Shown in pieces: positions 25,458-32,512 of a stretch of 64,000 nucleotides of DNA. The notes beneath the pieces were generated by a model. The model was not told the DNA's origin and searched no databases. It saw only the letters and a program-made list of their open reading frames with translations. The stretch comes from Thalassovita sp. (GTDB lineage: Bacteria > Pseudomonadota > Alphaproteobacteria > Rhodobacterales > Rhodobacteraceae), in NCBI GenBank assembly GCA_017792425.1, contig CP051233.1:1-64000 (forward strand). The letters run 5' to 3'. How positions within the stretch are numbered: the stretch's first letter is position 1; each line of letters begins with the position of its first letter. The position numbers and the translations under genes are program-made.

Positions 25458-25694
25458 ATGCTCTGCTGCCTTATGTACAGACCCTGCCCCAAGACCGGCC
25501 GCGCGCGGTATTACCGCATCGAGCTGAGCTATAACCTGTTCGAGGAAGTGTCGGTGCTGCGCGAATGGGGGGTCAGAGGCGGGCGCGGCGTGACGCGGGT
25601 GGACATTTACGACGGGCTGCGCATGGCGTCCAAGGCCGCCGACAAGGCGCGCAAGGCGACGCTGAGGCGTGGCTATGTCCGGGACGCCGCCTAG
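25458..25694 (+). CDS. WGR-domain mini-protein
   Basis: The 78-residue protein consists almost only of a WGR domain: RYYRIELSYNLFEEVSVLREWGVRGGRG (shown only in part as family core), followed by a basic helix KAADKARKATLRRG. WGR domains occur in PARPs and in some bacterial regulators and are thought to bind nucleic acid. The ribosome-binding site is weak. Its stop codon shares the palindrome CTAG with the stop of the convergent amidohydrolase gene. Confidence 0.75.
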   Translation: MLCCLMYRPCPKTGRARYYRIELSYNLFEEVSVLREWGVRGGRGVTRVDIYDGLRMASKAADKARKATLRRGYVRDAA

Positions 25695-26887
25695 GCCAGC
25701 GCCGCCACCGCACGCGCCAGCACGTTCAGCCCGGTGACCAAGTCATCCTCTGCCGTGTCCTCGGCGAAATCGTGGCTGATCCCGCCGATGGAGGGCACGA
25801 ACAGCATCGCGGCGGGCATCAGCCGCGCCACGTTGGCCGCGTCATGCAGCGCGCCGGATTGCATGTGCCGCCAGCGGCCCGGAGCCTCGGCCTGCGCGGC
25901 GTCCGCCAGCGCGGTTTGCAGCCGGGCATCCATCAGCACCGGTTCCAGCCCCAGCATCTGGCCATAGTCCAGCCCCAGCCCCGTGTCCCGCGCGACCTCG
26001 GCCGCGGTGTCGCGGATGATCTTTTCCATGCGGTCCAGCCGCGCGCTGTCACCGTCGCGCCATTGCATAGAAAAGGTGGCCCGCCCCGGCACGATGGAAT
26101 GGGCGTCGGGATGCAAGGCGACGTGGCCGATCGTCCAGACGGTTTCGGGCGTGGCGACGTTGTTCAGGCGCTGGTTGATCAGGGTGTTGAAGGCCGACAG
26201 CGCCTGGAACGCATCCAACCGCCGGTGCATCGGCGTGGTGCCCGCGTGGTTCTGCTGGCCTTCGAAGGTGATCCGCATGTCGCGGATGCCGACGATATCG
26301 GTGACGACGCCCACTGCCTGCCCGGATTCATCCAGCCACGGCCCCTGTTCGATGTGGCATTCGATAAAGCCGGTGAAACGTTTGGGATCGACGAAATCGT
26401 GGGTCAGGTGGGCCATTTCGGCCCGAGCTTCTGCAAAAGTGGTACCGTCGCGGTCCTGCAGTTCATCCGCCATCGGCAGCGACAGCACCCCGCCCCAGAT
26501 GGAACTGCCGGTGGTGACGCCGAACCGGCCCTCTTCGTCCTGAAAGCTGACGACGGATACCGGGGGGCCGCCTGCCTCTTGCGCGGCGCGGGCGATTTCC
26601 AGTCCCGCAATCACCCCCAGCGCGCCGTCCAGCCAGCCGCCTTCGGGCTGGGTGTCGGAATGTGAACCGAGCAGAAGGGATTGCCCCTCGGCCAGCCCGA
26701 ACAGGCTGCCCACCGCATCGAAATGCGGCGTCAGACCGGCCTGCGCGAACTGGTCCGCCAGCCATTGCCGGGCAGCGATATCAGGCTTGGAATAGGCCGG
26801 ACGCACGACACCCCGTCCCTGCCCCGATGCGCCGAACCGGCGCAGGGTGTGAAGATCGTTCAGGAAACGCTGGGGATTGATCTGCAT
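25691..26887 (-). CDS. M20-family amidohydrolase (hydantoinase/carbamoylase type)
   Basis: The 398-residue zinc enzyme resembles N-carbamoyl-L-amino-acid hydrolases, allantoate amidohydrolases and ureidoglycolate-type relatives. Metal ligands are visible in LGSHSDTQPEGGWLDG (His, Asp), SFQDEEGRFG (Glu) and IECHIEQGPWL (His), with the dimerisation segment FEGQQNHAGTTPM. Substrate is not determinable. The chosen ATG begins the conserved MQINPQRFL; a longer frame upstream looks non-coding. Confidence 0.87.
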   Translation of the reverse strand: MQINPQRFLNDLHTLRRFGASGQGRGVVRPAYSKPDIAARQWLADQFAQAGLTPHFDAVGSLFGLAEGQSLLLGSHSDTQPEGGWLDGALGVIAGLEIARAAQEAGGPPVSVVSFQDEEGRFGVTTGSSIWGGVLSLPMADELQDRDGTTFAEARAEMAHLTHDFVDPKRFTGFIECHIEQGPWLDESGQAVGVVTDIVGIRDMRITFEGQQNHAGTTPMHRRLDAFQALSAFNTLINQRLNNVATPETVWTIGHVALHPDAHSIVPGRATFSMQWRDGDSARLDRMEKIIRDTAAEVARDTGLGLDYGQMLGLEPVLMDARLQTALADAAQAEAPGRWRHMQSGALHDAANVARLMPAAMLFVPSIGGISHDFAEDTAEDDLVTGLNVLARAVAALA

Positions 26888-26922
26888 GGTTCGGCTCCGC
26901 TTTTCCCTACCCTTTACCACGT

Positions 26923-26970
26923 CGTGACGCTGCGCAAGGCGCTTCGCAGGTTGCACCCCGGCGCGTCACG
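26923..26970. repeat. Inverted repeat in divergent promoter region
   Basis: Perfect 8-bp arms CGTGACGC and GCGTCACG are 32 bases apart in the spacer between the amidohydrolase and phosphatase genes. It may be an operator or a structured leader; no regulator is adjacent. Confidence 0.4.
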
Positions 26971-27005
26971 CCCTACCCCTAGGCGGAACAGAGCAAAGGC
27001 ATCCC

Positions 27006-27665
27006 ATGTCCACGATCACCCTGGTCCGCCACGGCCAAGCCAATACCCGCGCGCAGGACGAAGACAGCTATGACAACCTGTCCGACCTGGGCCATCAGCA
27101 GGCGCGCTGGCTGGGCGATCACCTGGACGCCTCGGGCGAACATTTCGAACGGGTCTATTGCGGCACCCTGCGGCGGCATGTGCAGACGGCGAACGGGATG
27201 CGGGCCGAAAGCCGCGCCACGCTGAAGCAGGACGCGCGCCTGAACGAGATGGAATTCTTTACGCTGGCGAACCTGCTGCGCGACCAGCAGGGCGTGGCCA
27301 TGCCGGAATCGCGCGAAGCCTTCGTGACCTATATGCCGATGCTGCTGGGCAAATGGCAGGCCGGAGAGATCGAGAACCCGCCGGAGACCTTTCAGCATTT
27401 CGAATTTCGCGTGCAAGAGGTGATCGCGGATATCAATGCGGGCCGGGGTCCGGCGCTGGTGGTGACATCCGGCGGGTTCATCGGCATGGCGTTCCGGCAG
27501 GCGATGGGGCTGGATCTGACCAGCTTTTCGCGCACCTGCATTGCCATCATGAACACCTCGGTGCATCGTCTGCACCGGGTCGGGGAAAGCCTGTCGATGA
27601 CGCAGTTCAACGCGGTGCCGCATCTGGACCGGCCCGACCGGCAATTCGCCCAGACCCATCTGTGA
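27006..27665 (+). CDS. Histidine phosphatase family protein
   Basis: The 219-residue protein begins with the phosphoglycerate-mutase/SixA-type catalytic motif LVRHGQAN, in which the histidine is phosphorylated. The second catalytic region is around VVTSGGFIGMAFRQAMG, where a Gly/Ser stands near the usual GH; the second-site histidine is not obvious. Substrate is unknown. It is followed after 32 bases by the saccharopine-dehydrogenase genes and may be co-transcribed with them. Confidence 0.85.
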   Translation: MSTITLVRHGQANTRAQDEDSYDNLSDLGHQQARWLGDHLDASGEHFERVYCGTLRRHVQTANGMRAESRATLKQDARLNEMEFFTLANLLRDQQGVAMPESREAFVTYMPMLLGKWQAGEIENPPETFQHFEFRVQEVIADINAGRGPALVVTSGGFIGMAFRQAMGLDLTSFSRTCIAIMNTSVHRLHRVGESLSMTQFNAVPHLDRPDRQFAQTHL

Positions 27666-27697
27666 CCGGCCATGCGGGCCGAAGGAAGGACAAGCCG

Positions 27698-28753
27698 ATG
27701 ACTCATCTGTGGGTACGCGCCGAACAGCGCCCGAACGAGGACCGCGTCGGCCTGACGCCCGAAGGCGCGGCAAGGCTGATCGCGGCGGGGATCAAGGTGA
27801 CAGTCGAGGAAAGCCGCACCCGCGCCATTCCGATGCGGGGCTATGTGGACGCCGGGGTGCAGGTTGCGCCGGAAAACGGCTGGCCGGACGCGCCGCGGGA
27901 CGCGATCATCTTCGGGCTGAAGGAATTGCCGGACGATGGCACGCCGCTGCCGCACCGGCACATCATGTTCGGCCATGCCTTCAAGGGGCAACATTCCGGC
28001 AAGGCGCTGCTGCAGCGGTTCAAGGCCGGGGGCGGCACGCTGTACGATCTGGAATACCTGGTGGACGAACGCGGCCGCCGTGTTGCCGCCTTTGGTTATT
28101 GGGCGGGTTATGCCGGGGCGGCGGTGACGCTGAAAACCTGGGCGGCGCAGCAGCGGGGCGAAACCTGCGGGCCGGTCGGCGCCTATCCGGGCAAGGACGC
28201 GCTGAACGCCGAACTGCTGGCCGAACTGGACGCGACCGGGGCCAAGCGCCCCAGCGCCATCGTGATCGGCGCGCTGGGGCGGGTCGGTGCAGGGGCGGCC
28301 GACCTGTGCGAGGCGATGGGCGTCCGCGTCACCAAGTGGGACATGGCCGAAACCGCGCATGGCGGGCCGTTCCCAGAGATTCTGGACCACGACCTGTTCC
28401 TGAACTGCATTTTCGCGCGCCCCGGTACACCGGTTTTCGTCCCCAAGGACGCATTGGCCGCCGCGCGCAGACTGACGGCGATCGGGGATATCGCTTGCGA
28501 CCCGGACAGCGACTACAACCCGGTGCCGGTCTATGACCGTGCCACCAGCTGGGCCGCACCCGCGCTGCGGGTGGCGGATGATCCGGTGATGGACGTGATG
28601 GCAATCGACAATCTGCCCTCTATGCTGCCGGTCGAAAGCTCGGAAGATTACGCGGCGCAATTGTTGCCGTCCCTGCTGACGCTGGGCGATCTGAAGGCAG
28701 GGGTCTGGGGACGGGCGGCGGCGACATTCAAGGAACATCTGGGCAAGGTCTGA
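27698..28753 (+). CDS. Saccharopine dehydrogenase, lysine-forming type (LYS1/LKR-like)
   Basis: The 351-residue protein matches the alanine dehydrogenase/PNT-like fold of saccharopine dehydrogenase (NAD, L-lysine-forming): EDRVGLTPEGAARLIAAG, IIFGLKELP, FGHAFKGQ and a Rossmann segment VIGALGRVGAGAADL. It interconverts lysine plus 2-oxoglutarate and saccharopine. With the next gene it would make a complete saccharopine route, known in some Roseobacter strains for lysine degradation. GAAGGAAGG lies before the chosen ATG. Confidence 0.88.
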   Translation: MTHLWVRAEQRPNEDRVGLTPEGAARLIAAGIKVTVEESRTRAIPMRGYVDAGVQVAPENGWPDAPRDAIIFGLKELPDDGTPLPHRHIMFGHAFKGQHSGKALLQRFKAGGGTLYDLEYLVDERGRRVAAFGYWAGYAGAAVTLKTWAAQQRGETCGPVGAYPGKDALNAELLAELDATGAKRPSAIVIGALGRVGAGAADLCEAMGVRVTKWDMAETAHGGPFPEILDHDLFLNCIFARPGTPVFVPKDALAAARRLTAIGDIACDPDSDYNPVPVYDRATSWAAPALRVADDPVMDVMAIDNLPSMLPVESSEDYAAQLLPSLLTLGDLKAGVWGRAAATFKEHLGKV

Positions 28754-28779
28754 TCCTGCCCTGCGAACGGAGGAACATC

Positions 28780-29919
28780 ATGACGATCCATTGGTGCGGA
28801 ACGGGCCTGTCGGCCATCCCCGGCCTGCGGCGGCTGTTGCAAGGGGATCACCCCGTGACGGTCTGGAACCGGACAACGGAAAAGGCGCAGGAGACCGTGG
28901 GCGATCTGGCCAAGGACATCCGCGCGTTCAGCATACAGGCGCTGGAACAGGCGCTGGCGCCCGACGATGTGGTGGTGTCCATGCTGCCTGCCGACATGCA
29001 CGTGCCGCTGGCGCAGCTGTGCCTGTCGAAGGGGGCGCATTTCGTGTCCTCGTCTTACATTTCGCCGGAAATGCGCGCGCTGGATGGTGAGGCCCGCGAC
29101 AAGGGGCTGCGGCTGGTCAACGAGGTTGGTCTGGACCCTGGCATCGACCACCTGATGGCGCATGCCTTGGTGGCGGATTACCGGGGATCGGACGCCTATG
29201 ATGCGGGCAACACGATGTCCTTCATCTCTTACTGCGGCGGGGTGCCGAAAATCGCCAACGCCTTCCGCTACAAGTTCAGCTGGTCGCCCCTGGGCGTGCT
29301 GAAGGCGCTGCGCTCGCCGTCCCGGTCCATTCGCGATTTCGCCGAACTGCGGGTGAACCGCCCGTGGGATGCGATCAGCAGCTACACCGCCCCCCTGCCC
29401 CGGCCCGAAGCGTTCGAGGTGTATCCGAACCGGGATTCCCTGCCGTTCATCGCGGATTACAAGTTCGACGCCGATTGGCCGGTCAGGGAATTCGTGCGCG
29501 GCACCCTGCGCCTGAACGGCTGGGCAGACGCCTGGGCTGACGTGTTTCGTGAAATCGAAACGCTGGACGGCGCGGCGGGTGATGCGCGGCTAAAGGAAAT
29601 GTCGGATCAGTTCTGGACGGAAAACGCCTATGACGCTGGCGAACCGGACCGGGTGGTGCTGTGCGTCGGGCTGAAGGCGGAAAAGGACGGAAAACCCGTC
29701 TGGCACAAGACCTATGTCATGGATGCCTGGGGCGACGAACGTGGCAGCGCAATGGCGCGGCTGGTGTCGATCCCGGTTGCGCTGGCGGTGGAATCCGTTC
29801 TGACCCGCGCGATTCCGGCAGGCGTCAGCGCCGCGCCGTCTGACCCGAAGCTGGTGCAACAGTGGATGGCAGAAATCGACACACAGGCCCAGCATCTGGA
29901 CATTGTTACCGAAGCCTGA
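28780..29919 (+). CDS. Saccharopine dehydrogenase, glutamate-forming type (LYS9/SDH-like)
   Basis: This 379-residue cytosolic oxidoreductase has an N-terminal Rossmann fold (IHWCGTGLSAIPGL, HFVSSSYISPEM, NEVGLDPGIDHLMA) and the C-terminal catalytic domain of the Lys9 family. It splits saccharopine to glutamate and aminoadipate semialdehyde. It lies 26 bases behind the lysine-forming partner. GGAGGA precedes the ATG and a strong terminator follows the stop. Confidence 0.9.
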   Translation: MTIHWCGTGLSAIPGLRRLLQGDHPVTVWNRTTEKAQETVGDLAKDIRAFSIQALEQALAPDDVVVSMLPADMHVPLAQLCLSKGAHFVSSSYISPEMRALDGEARDKGLRLVNEVGLDPGIDHLMAHALVADYRGSDAYDAGNTMSFISYCGGVPKIANAFRYKFSWSPLGVLKALRSPSRSIRDFAELRVNRPWDAISSYTAPLPRPEAFEVYPNRDSLPFIADYKFDADWPVREFVRGTLRLNGWADAWADVFREIETLDGAAGDARLKEMSDQFWTENAYDAGEPDRVVLCVGLKAEKDGKPVWHKTYVMDAWGDERGSAMARLVSIPVALAVESVLTRAIPAGVSAAPSDPKLVQQWMAEIDTQAQHLDIVTEA

Positions 29920-29932
29920 TCCGCAAACAAAG

Positions 29933-29960
29933 AAGCGCCCGCCGATCTGGCGGGCGCTTT
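29933..29960 (+). terminator. Terminator of the saccharopine operon
   Basis: AAGCGCCCGCC / GGCGGGCGCTT forms an 11-bp stem with a GATCT loop, followed by TTCT. It may also serve the convergent minus-strand secreted-protein gene. Confidence 0.85.
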
Positions 29961-29976
29961 CTGCACCGGCTGACGA

Positions 29977-30285
29977 TCAGCGCGGCGAGAAGTCGTTATT
30001 GCCGGTGTCCCCTGCGCTGTCGAATGCGTAGGAGGTCATCAACCCGGTCGCGGATGCGGCAGCGGCACGCGGGAATTGGGTGCCGTCAATCTCTGCCACG
30101 GTCTGTTCGCCAAAGGACACGGTGGCGAAATCAAACAGGTACGTACCCGAGTCGTTGGGGCCCTGCACCGATTCAGCCGGTACGTTGCGGGTCATGACAT
30201 TGGGGGTGTCCGCGATGTCCTGCGCGACGGCTGCCGAGGCGAAACCCAGGGCGGCGATGGCGGTGAGAAGTGCTGCTTTGTTCAT
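29977..30285 (-). CDS. Small secreted protein, tandem paralogue 1
   Basis: This 102-residue protein has a signal peptide (MNKAALLTAIAALGFASAAVAQ) and a mature part of about 80 residues with no domain I recognise. Conserved with its neighbour are DIADTPNVMTRNVPAE, DFATVSFGEQ, and the C-terminal GDTGNNDFS-x-R. No cysteines occur. AAAGGA precedes the ATG. Probably periplasmic or extracellular; function unknown. Confidence 0.85.
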   Translation of the reverse strand: MNKAALLTAIAALGFASAAVAQDIADTPNVMTRNVPAESVQGPNDSGTYLFDFATVSFGEQTVAEIDGTQFPRAAAASATGLMTSYAFDSAGDTGNNDFSPR

Positions 30286-30318
30286 GGTCTTGTCCTTTCT
30301 GGATCGGGTTGGCCGGGC

Positions 30319-30624
30319 TTAGCGGGCCGAGAAGTCGTTGTTGCCGGTGTCGGCTGCACCGTCGAAAACATAGGCGGTTTGCACGCCGCTGTTCGAGGTT
30401 GCGGCTTCGCGCGGGCTGAGGTTGCTGTCGATCTTGGCAACGACCTGTTCGCCGAACGAAACGGTGGCGAAATCATAGGCCAGGGCGCCCGAGTCACGCG
30501 GACCCAGCACCGTTTCTGCCGGTACGTTGCGGGTCATGACGTTGGGGGTGTCCGCGATGTCCTGCGCGACGGCTGCCGAGGCGAAACCCAGAGCGGCGAT
30601 GGCGGTAACTACTGCATATTTCAT
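30319..30624 (-). CDS. Small secreted protein, tandem paralogue 2
   Basis: The 101-residue protein is a close copy of the next gene downstream, with signal peptide MKYAVVTAIAALGFASAAVAQ and the same ends. The DNA coding for about residues 8-38 is nearly identical in both genes (30189-30268 against 30525-30604), implying recent duplication or gene conversion, while the later parts have diverged. A compound stem-loop sits 10 bases before the start codon. Function unknown. Confidence 0.85.
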   Translation of the reverse strand: MKYAVVTAIAALGFASAAVAQDIADTPNVMTRNVPAETVLGPRDSGALAYDFATVSFGEQVVAKIDSNLSPREAATSNSGVQTAYVFDGAADTGNNDFSAR

Positions 30625-30633
30625 GTCTTTTCC

Positions 30634-30675
30634 TTTCGGTGTGTCAGCGACTGTTCGCTTGTTGTGACACCGAAA
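30634..30675 (-). promoter_or_regulatory. Compound stem-loop in the leader of the secreted paralogue
   Basis: Outer arms TTTCGGTGT and ACACCGAAA (9 bp) enclose an inner AGCGA-CTGT-TCGCT hairpin. On the minus strand the 3' arm ends directly before GGAAAAGAC-ATG, so it borders the Shine-Dalgarno. It could modulate translation or stabilise the mRNA. The rest of the 304-base gap (30625-30928) holds no gene I can support. Confidence 0.5.
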
Positions 30676-30883
30676 TGTCCCCGGAGGCGGCAACATTCAA
30701 GAACGGCAACCCACTGAAATACGTGCAGAAATTCAGCCCCTACCTGCATTCGCGCACAACACATCGGTGTGAGCGCGCCAACGCCTTGCCTGCTTGGGCT
30801 TTGGGGATTTTCAACCTCGCGAACCGGCCTCGTGATCGCGGATATTCACGGCTGGCTTTTCCTGGACACCGCCCCTTGAAACG

Positions 30884-30906
30884 AAAAAGCGGGCCGAATG
30901 GCCCGC
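30884..30906 (-). terminator. Terminator of the DUF3775 gene
   Basis: GCGGGCC-ATTC-GGCCCGC followed by T5 on the minus strand, 22 bases after the stop codon. Confidence 0.85.
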
Positions 30907-30928
30907 CGTGCGTCACGATTTCGATGTG

Positions 30929-31255
30929 TCAGCCGCCGCGGATCAGGTCGTCCTCTTCGTCGTAGGCAGACAGGCCGAGCTCTTCCAGACCGGTTTCAAG
31001 GTGGTCCGACAGGTGCGGCGTGCCAATCAGATAGTCGGGCGTGGGCACGGTGGCCTCGTTCATCGCGGTTTCGCGGGCTTCCTGGAATTCATCGGCGTCA
31101 AAGCTGCCACGACCGATCCACATGATCGCGACCAGATCCACCTGCTCTTCCTCGGTCAGGCGATCCAGAAAGGCGCGCAACTCGCCCTCGGCGCGGTTCA
31201 GTTCGCGCGCCATCAGGATGACGTTGGCGACCTTGGTCAGACTGATCTCTAGCAT
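30929..31255 (-). CDS. DUF3775 domain protein
   Basis: The 108-residue acidic cytosolic protein carries the DUF3775 core: LVAIMWIGRGSFDADEF and YLIGTPHLSDHLETGLEELG. It begins MLEISLTKVANVI as in many Rhodobacteraceae homologues. Function is unknown. It lies 81 bases downstream of rmuC on the same strand and could be read from the mutL-rmuC transcript. Confidence 0.83.
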   Translation of the reverse strand: MLEISLTKVANVILMARELNRAEGELRAFLDRLTEEEQVDLVAIMWIGRGSFDADEFQEARETAMNEATVPTPDYLIGTPHLSDHLETGLEELGLSAYDEEDDLIRGG

Positions 31256-31336
31256 GTGCGGCCCTCCTGTCGAATATCTTCTCATGACAGGTTCCATGAC
31301 GGCAAGCCCCGCGTCCTTGATTTCGGGCAAGTCCGG

Positions 31337-32512
31337 TCAAACGCCCTTGGGCCTTTCGATCCGCACGATGGCAGGGTCCGGTTCGGGGGCCAGTTCCTCG
31401 AAGTCGAAATTGTCCAGACGGCGGGCGCGGCGCCCGGCCTTGTCGGCACTGATCTTGATTTCCGCAATATCCTTGGCGGCCTGTCCGAAATGGCGATCCA
31501 GGTTTTCCACGCGGGTGCCCAGCCGGTCCACATCCGCGAAAAGAAGGCTCAGTTCACGGCGGATCGCCCCGGCCTGTTCCTGCATCCGGGCATCCTTCAG
31601 GATGGCGCGCATGGTGTTCAGCGTGGCCATGCAGGTGGTGGGAGACACGATCCAGACCCGCGCGGCAAAGCCTTCGCGCACCAGTTCGGGGAAATTGGCG
31701 TGCAGTTCGGCGTAAATGGCTTCGGACGGCAGGAACATCAGCGCGCCGTCGGCGGTTTCGCCTTCAATCAGGTAGCGTTCGGAAATCGCGCGGATGTGCA
31801 GGCGCACGGCCTGCCGCAGCAATTGCGCGGCGCGGTTCAGATGGTCCTGCGTTTCGGCCCGGCGCAGGGCTTCGTAGGCTTCCAGCGGGAACTTGCTGTC
31901 GATCACGATTGGACCGGGCGGGTTCGGCAGATGGACCAGGCAATCCGCGCGCCGCCCGTTCGACAGGGTCGCCTGCCAGGTATAGCTGTCCGACGGCAGC
32001 GCCTTGCTGACGATATCCCGCAGCTGGATTTCCCCGAACGCGCCGCGGGTCTGCTTATTGGACAGGATGTCCTGCAGGGACAGCACGTCGCCCGACAGCT
32101 TGGTGATATTTTCCTGCGCCTTGTCGATGGCCTGCAGACGCTGCTGCAGTTCACCCAGCGAATGGGCGGTGCGGCGGGCCGATCCCTGCAGGTTTTCATT
32201 CATGTGCTGACTGACCTGCGCCAGCCTTTTTTCCATCAATTGCAACATGTTGGCCTGCGATGCGGCCTGTGCTTCGGACACGTGGGTCAGGCCGCCCGCC
32301 AGTTGTTGCTGCCCGTCTGACAGCATCTGCACGCGCTGGCCCAGCATGTGCATCTGCTGCGCCAAAGGGGCGGTCATCCGGGCAGAGCGGGCAGAAGCGC
32401 GGGCGGTCATGACCAGCAGAACCAGCACCAGAACGGTCGCCCCGGCCCCGGCCAGAACGGCAATTACCGAAGGATCGGTTAACGCATAGCTCTGTCCGCC
32501 GATGGTGATCAT
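31337..32512 (-). CDS. rmuC: DNA recombination protein RmuC
   Basis: The 391-residue protein has an N-terminal membrane helix (about 14-36), a coiled-coil region (60-150) and the RmuC nuclease-like domain (GAFGEIQLRDIVSKALP, ADCLVHLPNPPGPIVIDSKFP with the Asp-Ser-Lys core, VSPTTCMATLNTMR). RmuC limits certain rearrangements and recombination. Its start overlaps the mutL stop by four bases, which couples a recombination factor with mismatch repair. Confidence 0.94.
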   Translation of the reverse strand: MITIGGQSYALTDPSVIAVLAGAGATVLVLVLLVMTARASARSARMTAPLAQQMHMLGQRVQMLSDGQQQLAGGLTHVSEAQAASQANMLQLMEKRLAQVSQHMNENLQGSARRTAHSLGELQQRLQAIDKAQENITKLSGDVLSLQDILSNKQTRGAFGEIQLRDIVSKALPSDSYTWQATLSNGRRADCLVHLPNPPGPIVIDSKFPLEAYEALRRAETQDHLNRAAQLLRQAVRLHIRAISERYLIEGETADGALMFLPSEAIYAELHANFPELVREGFAARVWIVSPTTCMATLNTMRAILKDARMQEQAGAIRRELSLLFADVDRLGTRVENLDRHFGQAAKDIAEIKISADKAGRRARRLDNFDFEELAPEPDPAIVRIERPKGV

